Of a stretch of 64,000 bases of DNA, positions 36,378 through 47,586 are shown one piece after another (the first letter of the stretch is position 1; every line of letters starts with the position of its first letter). The stretch is from Zarea fungicola (taxonomy: Eukaryota > Ascomycota > Sordariomycetes > Hypocreales > Cordycipitaceae): the NCBI GenBank assembly GCA_900169235.1, contig FWCC01000016.1, positions 1-64,000 of the forward strand. The letters are read 5' to 3'. The notes beneath the pieces are model-generated. The model worked only from the letters and a program-made list of their open reading frames with translations. It did no database searches and was not told the origin of the DNA. Both the position numbers and the translations under genes were made by a program.

Positions 36378-37640
36378 TTCTAGGAAAGAACAGTTGGAAA
36401 GGAATGGTTTTCTTGGGCAGTGATTAAAGGGCCTCGACTACAACACTTTGGTGCCTATGAAAATCCAGGATGCCAACGTCTCATATTTTGTATGGATTTT
36501 ATTTGTTGTTACATATTGTGGCACTGTAAATTGCATCAATATGTGCTCATCCTGGAAAAGACAGTTTCTAAATGGCAAACCAATGGCGCGATCTTGATCG
36601 AAGTATTTAGCCCTAGGCTCGCATCGAAATAGGCCTGGTTTTCTGCTCGTCTCAGTGTACCTTCTTTACTCGAGAGAAAGGCATATGCCTGAGAAGGACT
36701 AACGTGCAGCCGAATTCCGAAATGGCGGGTAGCTAGAGAAAATTGATAAGTTATGCAATAAAGACAGCTTGCTCAATTTGAGATTCTGAAACTGAGATAG
36801 TAAGCCTAGACAAAAGATGTGACGATCAATGTAGCCATAGAAAGAAGACAGCAACTTGACCATCACGATTCTGTCTCTTTGTCGGCGTGGCTGTAGTGCC
36901 CTTCATGCATGTCAGATGACACGTAACTTTGCCAAAGCCATTTCCATACATCAGGCTGTATGAACATCTAGATTCGAGACTAACTATTTACATGCCGGAC
37001 GACACTATATACACAAGTATGAAATGGAAAGGAAAAAGTATACTCACGCCAACTTGGTCTATTTACCGATAAGTTATACGAATATGCGTAATGGAACCGC
37101 TTGCTTCATAGTTTGGGGAAGGATTGCCTGTCTAATACTTTGCAGGCTGCATCAAGAATGTTGCGCAGGGGTTGCTTCCCCCCGCACTCGATTGGACGCC
37201 TCGTTGAGCTTCACGAATTACGACACTAGTAAACGAGAATCAACGGCTCATGGTTAAAGTGACATTGTAGGACTCTTTTCCACAGATGTTGATTCCTGTT
37301 AGGTTTCCTGCGGGGCGATTGAAGCAGCTACATAGTAAGCTTTAGTGATAACTCATAACGAGATTCTGTGTACGAGGGCCGTGGTCCTTTGCAAACAGGG
37401 ATTAGGAATTTAATGGCAAGTAATTGGTTGAAAAGAGAGGCTCTAAAGAGTTTTTCTTCGGAAAGGCGCAGTCTCAGCAAGCAAAAAGCTATTTCCCAAG
37501 CTCTATAAAGGCGTAGTAAGTGCCACCCATAATTTCGAGGATGATCTCTGGATCGCCACTTGAAGCAGCGATATAATCCTACCCTTTATAGACGGGCTTT
37601 CATATTACATCAAATACAAGCCGACTCACTCACTTTCAAA
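36378..37640. other. Intergenic, promoter of the small secreted peptide at its end
   Basis: No other gene supported; 37024-37257 (+) is a domain-free frame. A canonical CTCTATAAAGGC TATA box is at about 37501-37512 and an ATATAAT at 37571-37577, both ahead of the peptide ATG at 37641. Confidence 0.6.
37501..37512 (+). promoter_or_regulatory. TATA box for the small secreted peptide gene
   Basis: CTCTATAAAGGC lies about 130 bp before the ATG at 37641. With a second AT element at 37571-37577 this gives a compact, plausible core promoter. Based on sequence form and spacing only. Confidence 0.4.
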
Positions 37641-37840
37641 ATGAACTTCTCCCTCCTCACCAACCTCGGCGTTGCCGCTATCGTTGTTGCGCAGCCCATC
37701 CCTGATCACAGTCCTGTAAGCTAGTTTATCAAATACGGCCTTTCTATCGAATATTTGGTATTAAATCCACTGATAAGCCATGAATACAGGAGTGTGCTTG
37801 CCCTCAAATGCCTAGGGCTTGCGGCTGCGCCATTCCGTGA
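37641..37840 (+). CDS. Tiny Cys-rich secreted peptide, two exons (41 residues)
   Basis: Exon 1 is 37641-37715 (25 codons) and exon 2 is 37790-37840 (16 codons plus TGA), across a 74-bp phase-0 intron GTAAGC...AATACAG. Exon 1 codes a signal peptide (MNFSLLTNLGVAAIVVA, probable cut before Gln18) and exon 2 a Cys-rich tail. The predicted mature peptide has about 24 residues with Cys27, Cys29, Cys36 and Cys38 in a CxC-x6-CxC pattern, ACPQMPRACGC, rich in Pro and Ala. The codon frame holds exactly across the splice and a TATA box precedes it. No family recognised. It could be a secreted effector-like peptide, a precursor peptide, or a chance short gene model; transcript evidence would be needed. 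Confidence 0.5.
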
Positions 37841-38814
37841 GCAAGTTGAGATATCGAATACCGTCTGTCTGGCGCGGTTTCAGTGGTGATCTTTATCCCC
37901 AAATTCGTTTTGCAAGACACGCGATAAGGACGTGACAAGACTACCCCAGTTAAAGAGCATTAAAAATAATAATAACGTCTGGTTTTTGGTCTTTACGGGA
38001 CTCTTTGAGTAACAACCATGGCCTTATTTGCCAATAAATGTGATTCAGGGGGCGGGAAAAGTAAGAAAACAGAAAACGATCGGATTGTTGTGCTAAAGCG
38101 AAAATATTTCAGTTGGTTATAAGATCTCGGCCTGATCCGACGTCCGAGTTGGCCGGCAATTTCCTATTAGGATCAGCGCACTAACAAAATGTCGGGCTTC
38201 GGACAGGCATTGATAGCGGGCAAGGGACGGAGTTATAGAGCTCAATCTGTCGTTCTGGCCTGTACTTGTTGGGGTCACAATACTATGTAGATTTACGTTG
38301 ATGGCTTTCTCTATTATTATTCCTTCCAGAAACAGTTTTCATGGGCTAAGTAATAGTATTCAACGGTTGAAACCATTTATACTTTCCGTTTTCAGGGTGG
38401 CAGTATCCCCTGCGGCGCCAAGCAACCGCTCAGCCTGGTGATATGCCTAGCTCCACGTCTCGGACACGGACACGTTAGAAATTCTCTCTCTCTGTGAAAG
38501 TTTGCCGCGAGCAGCTACAGTAACATTCACGTTCTAGCCTCGTTTGACGACAAAAATGCAAATACACAGCGAGTTAGGGCATTGCCTAGCCTTGTTCCAG
38601 GATAATAGTCTTCCGTCTTAAACTCTTGGCTAGCAGCTCACAACTCCCCACTTACTTAGGACCGGGAGGCTTTAGAAACTATTTACTCACGTCCATCATC
38701 ATCAATATTTCCGGCTTGGAGAATAGTTACTCCATCTAAAATTTCCCCCCAATTGTGATAACACCCATTGGCAGCACTTTGGTTTCCAGTTCAAATCACG
38801 AAGAAACCTTCATA
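37841..38814. other. Intergenic, no feature seen
   Basis: AT-rich, with a short CT repeat near 38478-38492. Holds the promoter of the DUF7704-like gene. No coding frame supported. Confidence 0.6.
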
Positions 38815-39279
38815 ATGCTTAACAACTCGGCTTCAGTCGTCCCTGGCTTTTACAGCTTCTTTTTCAAGAATATCGACCCCCTCATCGCGCTCTGGGGTGT
38901 GTACCTCAACTTCGTCGACCCGGATGCCGCCATCAAGGCATCTGCGCCCGCCTCCACATACGACCAGAACCAAGTCTTCCTGTTCCATCAGGCAGGCGGC
39001 CTGGCACTCGCCGTCGCAGTCACCTCAGCTGTGCTTCCGCGCTACTCCAAGGACCTTAGTGTCTGGCGCATCTTCCAGTTTGCACTTTTCTTGTCCGACC
39101 TCGCCGGCCTTAGTGGCATCTACAATTCGCTGGCCAACCAGGGTCGCCTCAGTCCGGGTAATTGGACCTCGGATGACAAGGGCTTGGCTGTCAGCTATAT
39201 AGCACTGACTGCAATTCGCGGTCTGTTCCTTTTGGGAGTTGGATTTGGACGTCAGGTTTCGGCGAAAAAGTCAAGTTAA
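38815..39279 (+). CDS. Small four-TM membrane protein, DUF7704-like
   Basis: Intronless, 154 residues from ATG 38815; an in-frame GTG codon at 38755 only extends the open frame. The N-terminal VPGFYSFFFKNIDPLIALWG, then a helix with VYLNFVDPDAA, matches the style of the fungal DUF7704 family, small proteins with about four membrane helices (roughly 12-32, 60-82, 89-108 and 130-148 here). A loop with DQNQVFLFHQ precedes helix 2. Biochemical role unknown; members occur singly and near secondary-metabolism genes. It is on the same strand as the peptide, TLC/Lgt-like and methyltransferase genes. The family assignment is by resemblance of the N-terminal motif, not a search. Confidence 0.75.
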   Translation: MLNNSASVVPGFYSFFFKNIDPLIALWGVYLNFVDPDAAIKASAPASTYDQNQVFLFHQAGGLALAVAVTSAVLPRYSKDLSVWRIFQFALFLSDLAGLSGIYNSLANQGRLSPGNWTSDDKGLAVSYIALTAIRGLFLLGVGFGRQVSAKKSS

Positions 39280-42200
39280 AGAGTGTATTTTTTGGGATTG
39301 CCTAATATGTTAGTTTTTTCCCAGTTGCTTCTTGGATCAGATTTGGAAAATGGTGCTTCCCAGAAGGCGAAAATAGTCGTGGTAGCATGGGTGGTTCGTA
39401 AGCTTTTACGGCCGCGGCAGCAAAATCGAGTATAATTTGGAATCGATACTTGATTTCAGTTTCATTTTCAATATGGAAATAACTTAAATTTCTCGCACTA
39501 CTGGCTGCGTTGCTTAATGTCTGTGGGTTTGTGCTTGGTGAATCATCCTCTCATCTCTAGTAGATGCATGGGTGGTAACGAAATTGAGTATAGTAGCGAT
39601 ATATTAGGTCACATTTTTGCGACACACACAAAGCATTAGTTTCAATTGATAAATGACCTTTGCATCGGTCCAATCTCGATCCCTGGCTCGCTCCGCACCA
39701 GACTCCGACATCCCAAGTGCACGAATTTTATAAGCCTGATGGCCCGCCATCAGCAAGGGATGGCTTCGTATTCAATTTTTCCATCATTCTGTCTATAAAC
39801 TAGAATAATCAGTTACCTATAGGGGCGGTGGATACAATGATAAAGAGTCTGCTAGGAATGATAGAGCAATAAAGAACGTGAAATTGTAATTTCGGCCGAA
39901 CACGACAGATTCAGTGCCAGCATCTAGGGAATGGCTCCACTCCGCACTGCATTTTCAGGCAGTATTTAATTAGACGCGGAGTCAATTACCCTGTTCTAGT
40001 TGCTAATTGATGACTAGCATATGCCAACCGGAGTTGAGATTGAGTATGGCGGTTGCTGGAAATTACTGCAATACTTCATTCGATGCGTGCACAACATTCT
40101 GTTAGCTCAACACCATTGGGCGTTTGTATCCAAGGTCCTCAAAGATGTGTCAGACAGGTGACATGCTGTTTCTAGGCAGTTAGTGCCTTCGGTCGAGCCG
40201 CGAAGGCGTGCTACAACAGGGACTTCCACTTTTACAGTAATAAACTCTAATTATTGAAAGCTCAAGGCTTCTTGAAAAGATTTTGGGCACGAGGCCGGCA
40301 TTCGATTCTCAAGGCCGCACTCCTTCTGATATTGTTTGAGGTGGCAGTCGACTCGTTAAACCCGGCAATTGCTGAAGGAGAAATCTGCGGGTCAAGTGGC
40401 ATTCATGCCTGTTACCCCAAGACATGCGACGCCAGTTCAAGATCCCGGTTAGACGCCAAGCTACGGCAACGCCTTCTGGCAGGTTTACCGTCATGGCTGT
40501 CAAGGCTGTGTCGCCCTATACCTGGTTTGCAAACTGGGGAGCCTGTGTGGCTTTTTATAGCAACGTATTTGTGCTATCAGTTGTAGAAGGGAAGTAGTTA
40601 GCTACAACATGCATAGGAGCAGTTCCGGTGCATTTAATACAGTTTTACAAGTTGATGATTTGTTGGATCTCAGTCGTGTCAAGTCACGGCCAGCCAAGGT
40701 ACTAAAGTAAAGGTGGAAAGTGGAAGTTATTATGATGTTCGTTCGTTCCATAGAAGAAGTGTAGAATAGTTGGTGGTCTGTTCCGGAATAATCTATTATC
40801 CTTTTTCGGACAATAGGAAGCGAATCTGGACGAAAATTCTCTTGAGCTGGCTTATTCTAGTTCATAATAAGCAGCCTTGCATGGCGCTGGGCAGGTCTAC
40901 GTGGACAATGGACGCCACAGTCACCAAACACGAATTTACTTGAGGACACCAAGCTTTTCCAGTAAATGGACACTTACATGTCAACCTCTGGCACCCCTTT
41001 TCTTTGTCACATTTCGAGGGTCTCTCAGGGGATAAGCGGGCCGCTTGTGCTCATTGACAGCCTTGGTAGCGCGACATGTCGCATTGTTAAGTGCTGCCAT
41101 CAGACGACTAAGATGGAAGGTTGTCACGCAACCGCATGGAAGCTCGCACGCCATGCTGACTAGAGACGCCGTCTCGGAGATGGCCGTACCGTTATTGTGA
41201 AGAATCTGGTGGCCTGTGGGGGTGGCAAGCGCCTCAAGTGCATGGGACGACATCAACGATAAGTATGAGTAGCATAATCAGTTTTTTGATAGGATTGAAA
41301 CGAGGCTTGAGCTGGTCAATCAGGCATTGAAAGTCGGCAGTTTTGTGAAATGGGTACTTCTCCTGCTAGAGTATACAGTATGCACGGGGCACCTGATGAC
41401 AGTGCGGCAAAGTGCTACCTGGTAAATACACATAGCGCGGATCTTTAGTTGCGGCTGGTTTTTGTTGGAATTCCAGGGCAATATGACGTGCTTGGGGGCC
41501 GCGCCGTCAAGAGCCTAGCCGTTTCCGATGGCTGCGACGCCGGGAAAGCTTAAGTCAAAACTGTGTGGGCGGTCGCTCCGTTGCAGATTCACCGAAGGAG
41601 ACCCCAAGTGTTCATCTCATGTCTATTTATGTCCGAGATTTGCTTTACCAGTACTTTTCAGCTTCAAATCAATCCAAAGATGGTACAATTGATGGCGTTA
41701 CATTAGAGTGTCACTGGAGTTTGTGGATCTGGTTAAGATCTGCATTTGTAATCTGGCATGGCCTCGTGAAAAATAGAATAGAAGCTGGACTGAAAGCTGA
41801 ACACAGCTGTCCGTAGCTTGATTAGTGATTTAAATTGACAGGGAAACGCCTGGCCCCATTCGAAGCCTCTCAGCCTCTTGGTGCAGTCAGCCAACCATAC
41901 CGTAGCTTATTCTCACCAATCCAAGCCAGCCGTCCGTCTTGTGAGATTCCTGCGGAAAGCTCTCTGTATGTCAGTCTGTCGACTCCTCTCTGACGCATCA
42001 AGGCCTCCACAACGGGGCTTCCCACTGGCACTACGCCGCATGCGCCAGCACTTTACGGGGCGCCACAATAGGCAATCCCTGCCACTTTTCTCAGCAATGG
42101 CGCAATATCACAGGTTTTCTTCCTGTAGTACCGGAGCAATCTGTACTGGCTGTGACTATGACACCTGTAACCTAGTTTGACGAGAAAAGAGGGGGAACAC

Positions 42201-42386
42201 AAGCTAGATGCAGAAAATAGATTACCGGCCGGTGGCTCTCACCACCCGCCGCATGAAATATATAACGAAGTCTATGCTTCCTCACCGTTTCAACCTTCCA
42301 ACGTCCACCTCGTTACTTTGTCCTGGAAGCGAATTCATACAGCTCCGAGCCGCTACGTCATAGATAACCCGGTGATAAGCACAGAC
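39280..42386. other. Intergenic 3.1 kb, no gene supported
   Basis: Frames at 40254-40586, 41565-41816, 41878-42180 (+) and 40981-41256 (-) show no domain; the 40254 frame begins at TTG, not ATG. The last few hundred bases contain the promoter and leader of the MFS transporter at 42387. Confidence 0.55.
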
Positions 42387-44128
42387 ATGGGCGAACAGAA
42401 TCTCTCCGATGAGTCGGTCGCCGAGGCCAGACAGGCTGTGTATGGCAGTGTCGACCTGAGCGATGATGACGTTGTCATCTCCAAGGGTGCGCTAGATCCT
42501 GTTTATGAAGCCAAGGCCAGGATCCTCAACCGCGCAGTAAGTGGTGGCCAGCGCATTCCATGAGAGGTCATTTGTTGTTGCGCGCGAACAGCAAGGCCAA
42601 CGGGGAAAATTGCTAATCTAGTTTTTTGTTTGGTTTCGCATCAATAGATCCAGGATATTGGCATGGGCTGGTACCAATGGCAGCTCTTCGCCGTCGTCGG
42701 TTTCGGTTGGGCTAGCGACAACCTGTGGCCCATTGTGACATCCCTCATCCTCAAACCCATCTCTCAGGAATTTTCTGCCCCGCGCCCACCTCTCCTCGTC
42801 CTCGCCCAGAACATTGGTCTCCTGGCAGGCGCTGCCTTCTGGGGCTTTGGTTGCGATATCTTTGGTCGCAAATGGGCCTTTAATCTGACTCTGGGCTGCA
42901 CAGCTGTTTGGGGCCTCATCGCAGCAAGCTCGCCCAATTTCGCTGCCATTGGCATCTTCAACGCGTTTTGGTCGTTTGGTGTCGGCGGCAACCTCCCTGT
43001 CGATTCGGCCATTTTCCTCGAGTTTTTGCCGCAATCGCATCAATACCTCTTGACGATCCTTTCCATTGACTGGGCCATTGCTCAAGTCATTGCCAACCTG
43101 ATCGCCTGGCCACTGCTTGGCAATCTGAGCTGCGCTGAGACCGCCAAGGTGTGTCTGAAAAAGGACAACATGGGTTGGCGCTACTTTGTCATTGCTATGG
43201 GTGGCCTGACCTTGCTCATGTTCCTCTCGCGCTTTCTCCTCTTCAAGCTACACGAGTCGCCCAAATACTTGATCGGCAAGGGCCGCGACGAGGACGCAGT
43301 GCGCGTCGTCCATGAGGTCGCGCGCATTAATGGGAAGACGAGCTCGCTCAGCATCGAGGACCTCCGAGCATGCGAACCCGCCGACTATGTTGCCGAGACG
43401 AGCGCTTCTGCGGCCGTCCGCAGACACCTGGAGAAGCTCGACACTAAAAAGATTGCGGTCCTCTTCTCGACACGCCGCCTCGGCATCAGCACTGGTCTCA
43501 TCATGCTAGTCTGGGCCCTCATCGGTCTGGCATTCCCGCTCTACAATGCGTTTTTGCCTTTTATCCAGGCGACCAAGGGTGCCGACTTTGGCGATGGTAG
43601 CACCTACCTCACATATCGCAATACCCTCATCATTTCGACTCTTGGTGTGCCTGGAGCTATTATCGGCGGTTTACTCGTCGAGCTCCCGCGCCTTGGCCGC
43701 AAGGGCACCTTGGCCCTCTTTACCGCCCTCACAGGTGTCTTCCTTTACTGCACCACCACGGCCAAAACGAGCCAGGCCCTGCTTGGCTGGAACTGTGCCT
43801 TCAACTTTTGCAGCAACATCATGTTTGCCGTCTTGTACAGCTACACACCGGAGATTTTCCCTACGCCTCAACGCGGTACCGGCAATGCGCTGGCTGCCAT
43901 CTGCAACCGCATCTTTGGCATTATGGCTGTAAGTGAACCCCAGAGATATTATCCGTCCACGACTTTTATGTGGATTTTGTCGCTAATCCAATGTTTTAGC
44001 CCATTATCATCCTGTTCGCGAACCTTCAAACTTCAGTCCCTGTATATGTCAGCGGAGCCCTGTTCCTCGCGGCAGGCATTATCGTCCTGCTCCTACCCTT
44101 TGAGTCCAGGGGCAAGGCTGCTCTGTAA
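42387..44128 (+). CDS. MFS transporter, SV2/sugar-porter-like
   Basis: Exons 42387-42536, 42648-43928 and 44000-44128 join in phase 0 to 519 residues. The cytosolic N-terminus (about 1-55) ends in MGWYQWQLFAVVGFGWASDN at TM1. Later come FWGFGCDIFGRKWAF (MFS motif A between TM2 and TM3), SFGVGGNLPVDSAIFLEFLP (TM4), an HESPKYLIGKGRDEDAV central loop as in sugar-porter and SV2-type carriers, and YTPEIFPTPQRGTG near TM11. Twelve TM segments are expected. Substrate not predictable; fungal relatives are annotated as organic solute or sugar transporters of the plasma membrane. The third exon supplies TM12 and the terminal LLPFESRGKAAL; without it the protein would end in nonsense. Confidence 0.93.
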
Positions 44129-45143
44129 ATGATTTTTAGGAAACATATTATCTGGATATTTCATGAGGCATTTGCCATGTATCTTCTTCCGTTGCTTGTC
44201 AAATAATTCTTCTTTTTTCTATCGTTTTTATTCATTGCTTTGCGCATTCTGTCGAGAATGGTTTTTCGAGACAGCGAATGGGGCGAGTATAATCAAAATG
44301 GCCAGGCTGGGTAGAAATTCGTATTTGGCGGGGAGGGATCAAGCGTTTCTGTTGTGGCTCTCGCATTTCTCAAGATTAGGAATTTCATCATTCTCTTCCC
44401 CATGCATATCCAATGCTGGGGGAGTGGCACACCATTCTACTGCTTCTTGTTTGTTTTGGCACTCTTGCCATTCGAGTTGCGGTTTCCGAGCTTGGAGTCC
44501 TGAAAGTGTTCGAAGAAACTTGCTCTACTAACCAGGCGGGACGATTTAGCTTTATTGTATGTGCGCAAGACGGTACCCCTGTATCTACGGGACGGCTAAC
44601 CACCAGCGACTCACCTTTTCCGCAGCATAACTGCCTCTCCAGTATGTCTTGACGATTAAGCGCATAGCGAGTGATATGTATCTCCACACGATAATTTATC
44701 CAGTTTGGAGTTGTAGAGTTTTGTAAGACCATACAGTCTAGGATTGGGCCATGGCAGCCTTCATTATGGCGCCGGCTTGTTCCGCCATCACCAACACTTA
44801 CCATACCATACTTGAAAATAAATAGGATATAATGCCAAGAATTACAAAGGATATGTCTGTGTATGCTAGAACTGATTCTGCCTTCCTTTATTCCACCCAA
44901 CTTTGAAAACATGTGGTGGCGCTAACTTACCCTACAGACGAAAAGGGCCATGTCCGGCCGGTTCACATCCGAGGCCTCCGCTTTGGTCTCAGGTTGTGCA
45001 GCCACGACAATGTACTAGCCACGATGCTACATTCAAATATACCATTGGTGTAAAGAGTTCACGCGACGCTCTGATTCACTCCTCGATCCTTGCTTCTCAC
45101 TAGTATTTAGTTCCGATTACCGCCGCTGCAGTGGGATTGTAAA
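44129..45143. other. Intergenic with one weak candidate mini-gene
   Basis: Contains the MFS 3' end, the candidate at 44413-44652 listed separately, and the promoter of the nucleotidase gene. Nothing else was supported. Confidence 0.55.
44413..44652 (+). CDS. Candidate small secreted protein (weak)
   Basis: ATG 44413 opens a frame whose first 28 residues look like a signal peptide or single TM (HTILLLLVCFGTLAIRVAVS). An intron with textbook signals, GTATGT at 44557, GGCTAAC, and TTTTCCGCAG ending at 44625, would remove 69 bp in phase 0 and leave about 56 residues. A second GTATGT follows at 44641, so further exons may exist. No family recognised. The intron signals could be coincidental, as the unspliced frame is also open. 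Confidence 0.28.
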   Translation: MLGEWHTILLLLVCFGTLAIRVAVSELGVLKVFEETCSTNQAGRFSFIVCAQDGTPVSTGRLTTSDSPFPQHNCLSSMS

Positions 45144-47349
45144 ATGACACGACCGGAGCCGACCTCTGAGCCCCGCGTTACCTACTCGTCTGGCCGCTCA
45201 AGCGGTAGCGATGCACCGGATCTGCGAATTCTGCATTACAACGATGTGTATCATGTCGACCAGTCGAGTGCGGAACCTGTAGGCGGCCTTTCACGATTTA
45301 TGACGCTATGCAAGGATTATCAGAGAGGCAGTCGATTCGCAGGCCAATCCAAACTCATAACACTTTTCTCTGGGGATGCATTCAACCCCAGTCTCGAAAG
45401 CAGTGTCACAAAAGGTATGAAACCCTGCAATGTTGAGAGTAGCATAAACTTCATTGATGTTTCAATTTAATGACCTTGTCCTCAAGGTAAACACATGGTA
45501 CCAGTTTTAAACGCGATAGGCACTGACGTCGCATGCGTCGGGGTGAGTCTGGTTCACATTCGTCAGCGTGACGCTGGCTGCGCTGTTTGGTTGCTGGATG
45601 TGCTAATTTTTTTTATGTTATGCTATAGAACCATGACTTCGATTTTGGTGTCAAACAGTTCGAGGCGCTCACAGAAAAGTGCAAATTCCCATGGCTCATT
45701 GCTAATGTGCTCGACCCAGCCCTTGGCGAAGGCGTACCACTGGGAAACGCCAAGCCAACGCACATGATGACCTCATCAAATGGCGTGAAGATTGGTATCA
45801 TTGGTCTAGGTGAGCGTGAATGGCTTGCAACAATCAACAGCTTGCCGCCCAATCTCATCTACAAGTCGGCCAGTGCCACCGCAAAGGAGCTCATTCCCAA
45901 ACTGAAAGCAGATGGCGCAGAAATCATCATTTGCCTAAGTCATATGCGCGAGCCCAATGATGTCAAGCTTGCACAGCAGACAAACGGTCTCATTGACATA
46001 ATTCTCGGTGGACACGACCACTTCTATAACCACCAGCTCATCAACGGCACGCACGTCCTCCGCTCCGGAACAGACTTCAAGAACCTGAGCTACATTGAGG
46101 CTAGGAAGAGCAAGCTCAACCAAGGAAGATGGGATTTTGACATTTGGCGGCGAGATGTTACATCCAAAGTAAAGGAACACTACCCATCCAAGAAGCTCGT
46201 CGCCAGCCTCACAGCTGATCTCAAGAAATCGCTAGCGAAGCCCGTCGGCTGGTCAGCAATGCCCCTCGATGCGCGCTTCACCACCGTTCGCCTCAAGGAA
46301 TCCAATATTGGAAACTTTGTTTGCGACGTTATGCGTCAGCATTATCATGCCGATTGCTGTATCATGGCGGCGGGAACAATCCGGGGCGATCAGGTCTACC
46401 CGCCAGGAGCAGTTAGAATAAAGGATATCACAACGTGCTTTCCGTTTGAAGATCCTGCAATTTTGCTGCGCGTCACAGGTCGAGCAATCTGGGACGCTCT
46501 GGAGAATGGTGTCTCAATGTATCCTGCCCTTGAGGGAAGGTTTCCGCAAGTATCTAACATCATGTTCCAATTCGATCCTTCGAGGGAGAGAAATAAGCGA
46601 GTTGTTTCGCTCGAAATTGGTGGCAAACCATGCGAACCTGAGAGAAAGTATCTCCTAGCCACAAGAGGATACATGGGGCGAGGCAAGGGTACGTTTTCTT
46701 TTACATCTCACCACGTAGACGCGGCAAAATTTGGAACTAACGCGAAGAAGACGGCTACGACAGTCTCCTTGTACAATCTGAAGGTGGAAATGCAGAGGAA
46801 CTTGTAGACGAGGAAAACGGCTTTCTGATCAGCACTATTCTTCGACAGTACTTTATGGCGCTTCGAACCGTCGGAAAGTGGCGCAAGCTCTCTGAGCATT
46901 GGGAGACAGTGGCATCCAAGTTAAAGAGCAAACCACAGGAACAGACTGAAGAACTTGAGAAGAGCTTGACGCTGTCCCGCAAAAGTACCTACGAAAGTGA
47001 TAGGGATAGGAGCGAGAGCTGGCATGACTTTATCATGGCAAGACTTGGCCATAACAAAATACCGCACGATGACGATCATGATGACGAACAGGTTGTCCAC
47101 GAGCTGAGCGACGATGCTTCTGAGGAGGAGACGCATCACACAGAGCCTGACGTGGGTTCTGACCCTGACAATGAGATGGACATAGAGATCCTTCTTCTGC
47201 GGAAATTCTGGGCGCGCTGGACTTCAAAGGCTGGCATCAAATCCTCTGCGTGTGCTCCTGCCAGTGACGATGCCTGCTTGGTGGACTGGACTCGCTTAAT
47301 TGCGCCAACGGTCGAAGGTAGAATCATATTGCTAGAAAACAAGTCCTAA
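45144..47349 (+). CDS. 5'-nucleotidase / metallophosphatase family protein
   Basis: Exons 45144-45414, 45487-45542, 45629-46688 and 46751-47349 give 661 residues. The calcineurin-like metallophosphatase domain shows all blocks: LRILHYNDVYHV (28-37), SGDAFNPS (about 75-82), GNHDFDFG (109-116, across an intron), SHMREPND (213-220) and GGHDHFYNH (236-244), which provide the di-metal ligands. The 5'-nucleotidase C-terminal domain (about 290-470) includes NIGNFVCDVM and AAGTIRGD. The fourth acceptor was chosen at 46750 so that the reading becomes GKDGYDS, the family block. No signal peptide, so probably cytosolic. A C-terminal extension (about 480-661) has an acidic His/Asp/Glu stretch (HDDDHDDEQ region). 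Likely dephosphorylates nucleotides or related phosphoesters; substrate not defined. Confidence 0.92.
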
Positions 47350-47410
47350 ACAAGCGAGCAAAGAAGAGGGAATGAACAGAGTGGCAGAAGAAAACAGTTG
47401 GCAACATGCA

Positions 47411-47470
47411 TTATATATATATGCTTTGTATATATATACTGAGCCATTTTATATATTTGGTATATATACA
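47411..47470. repeat. AT-rich dinucleotide tract
   Basis: Interrupted TA repeats between convergent genes (nucleotidase on +, chitosanase on -). Probably a simple low-complexity tract in the shared 3' region. Confidence 0.8.
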
Positions 47471-47586
47471 TCTCGTGGTTCTAGTATATTTTGTCCTGGG
47501 CTAAATCCAATGCCTCAGGAACGATTTGTAAAGGGGGTAGAATAGAATCGAAATAATGCAGTTTTCCATAACGCATTGCCCGTCAA

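Noticed and set aside
36992..37260. Search for another small gene before the secreted peptide
   Set aside because: The frame at 37024-37257 has neither domain nor splice signals.
37641..37840. Reading the secreted peptide as a lipobox substrate for the Lgt-like protein
   Set aside because: There is no L-x-x-C lipobox around the signal cleavage site; the first Cys is at 27, about ten residues beyond it. Kept only as a loose hypothesis.
40254..40586. 110-residue frame with a possible signal peptide
   Set aside because: It begins at TTG, has no in-frame upstream ATG, and shows no family; the hydrophobic start is likely accidental.
44388..44912. 174-residue minus-strand frame
   Set aside because: No domain, and it competes with better splice signals on the plus strand.
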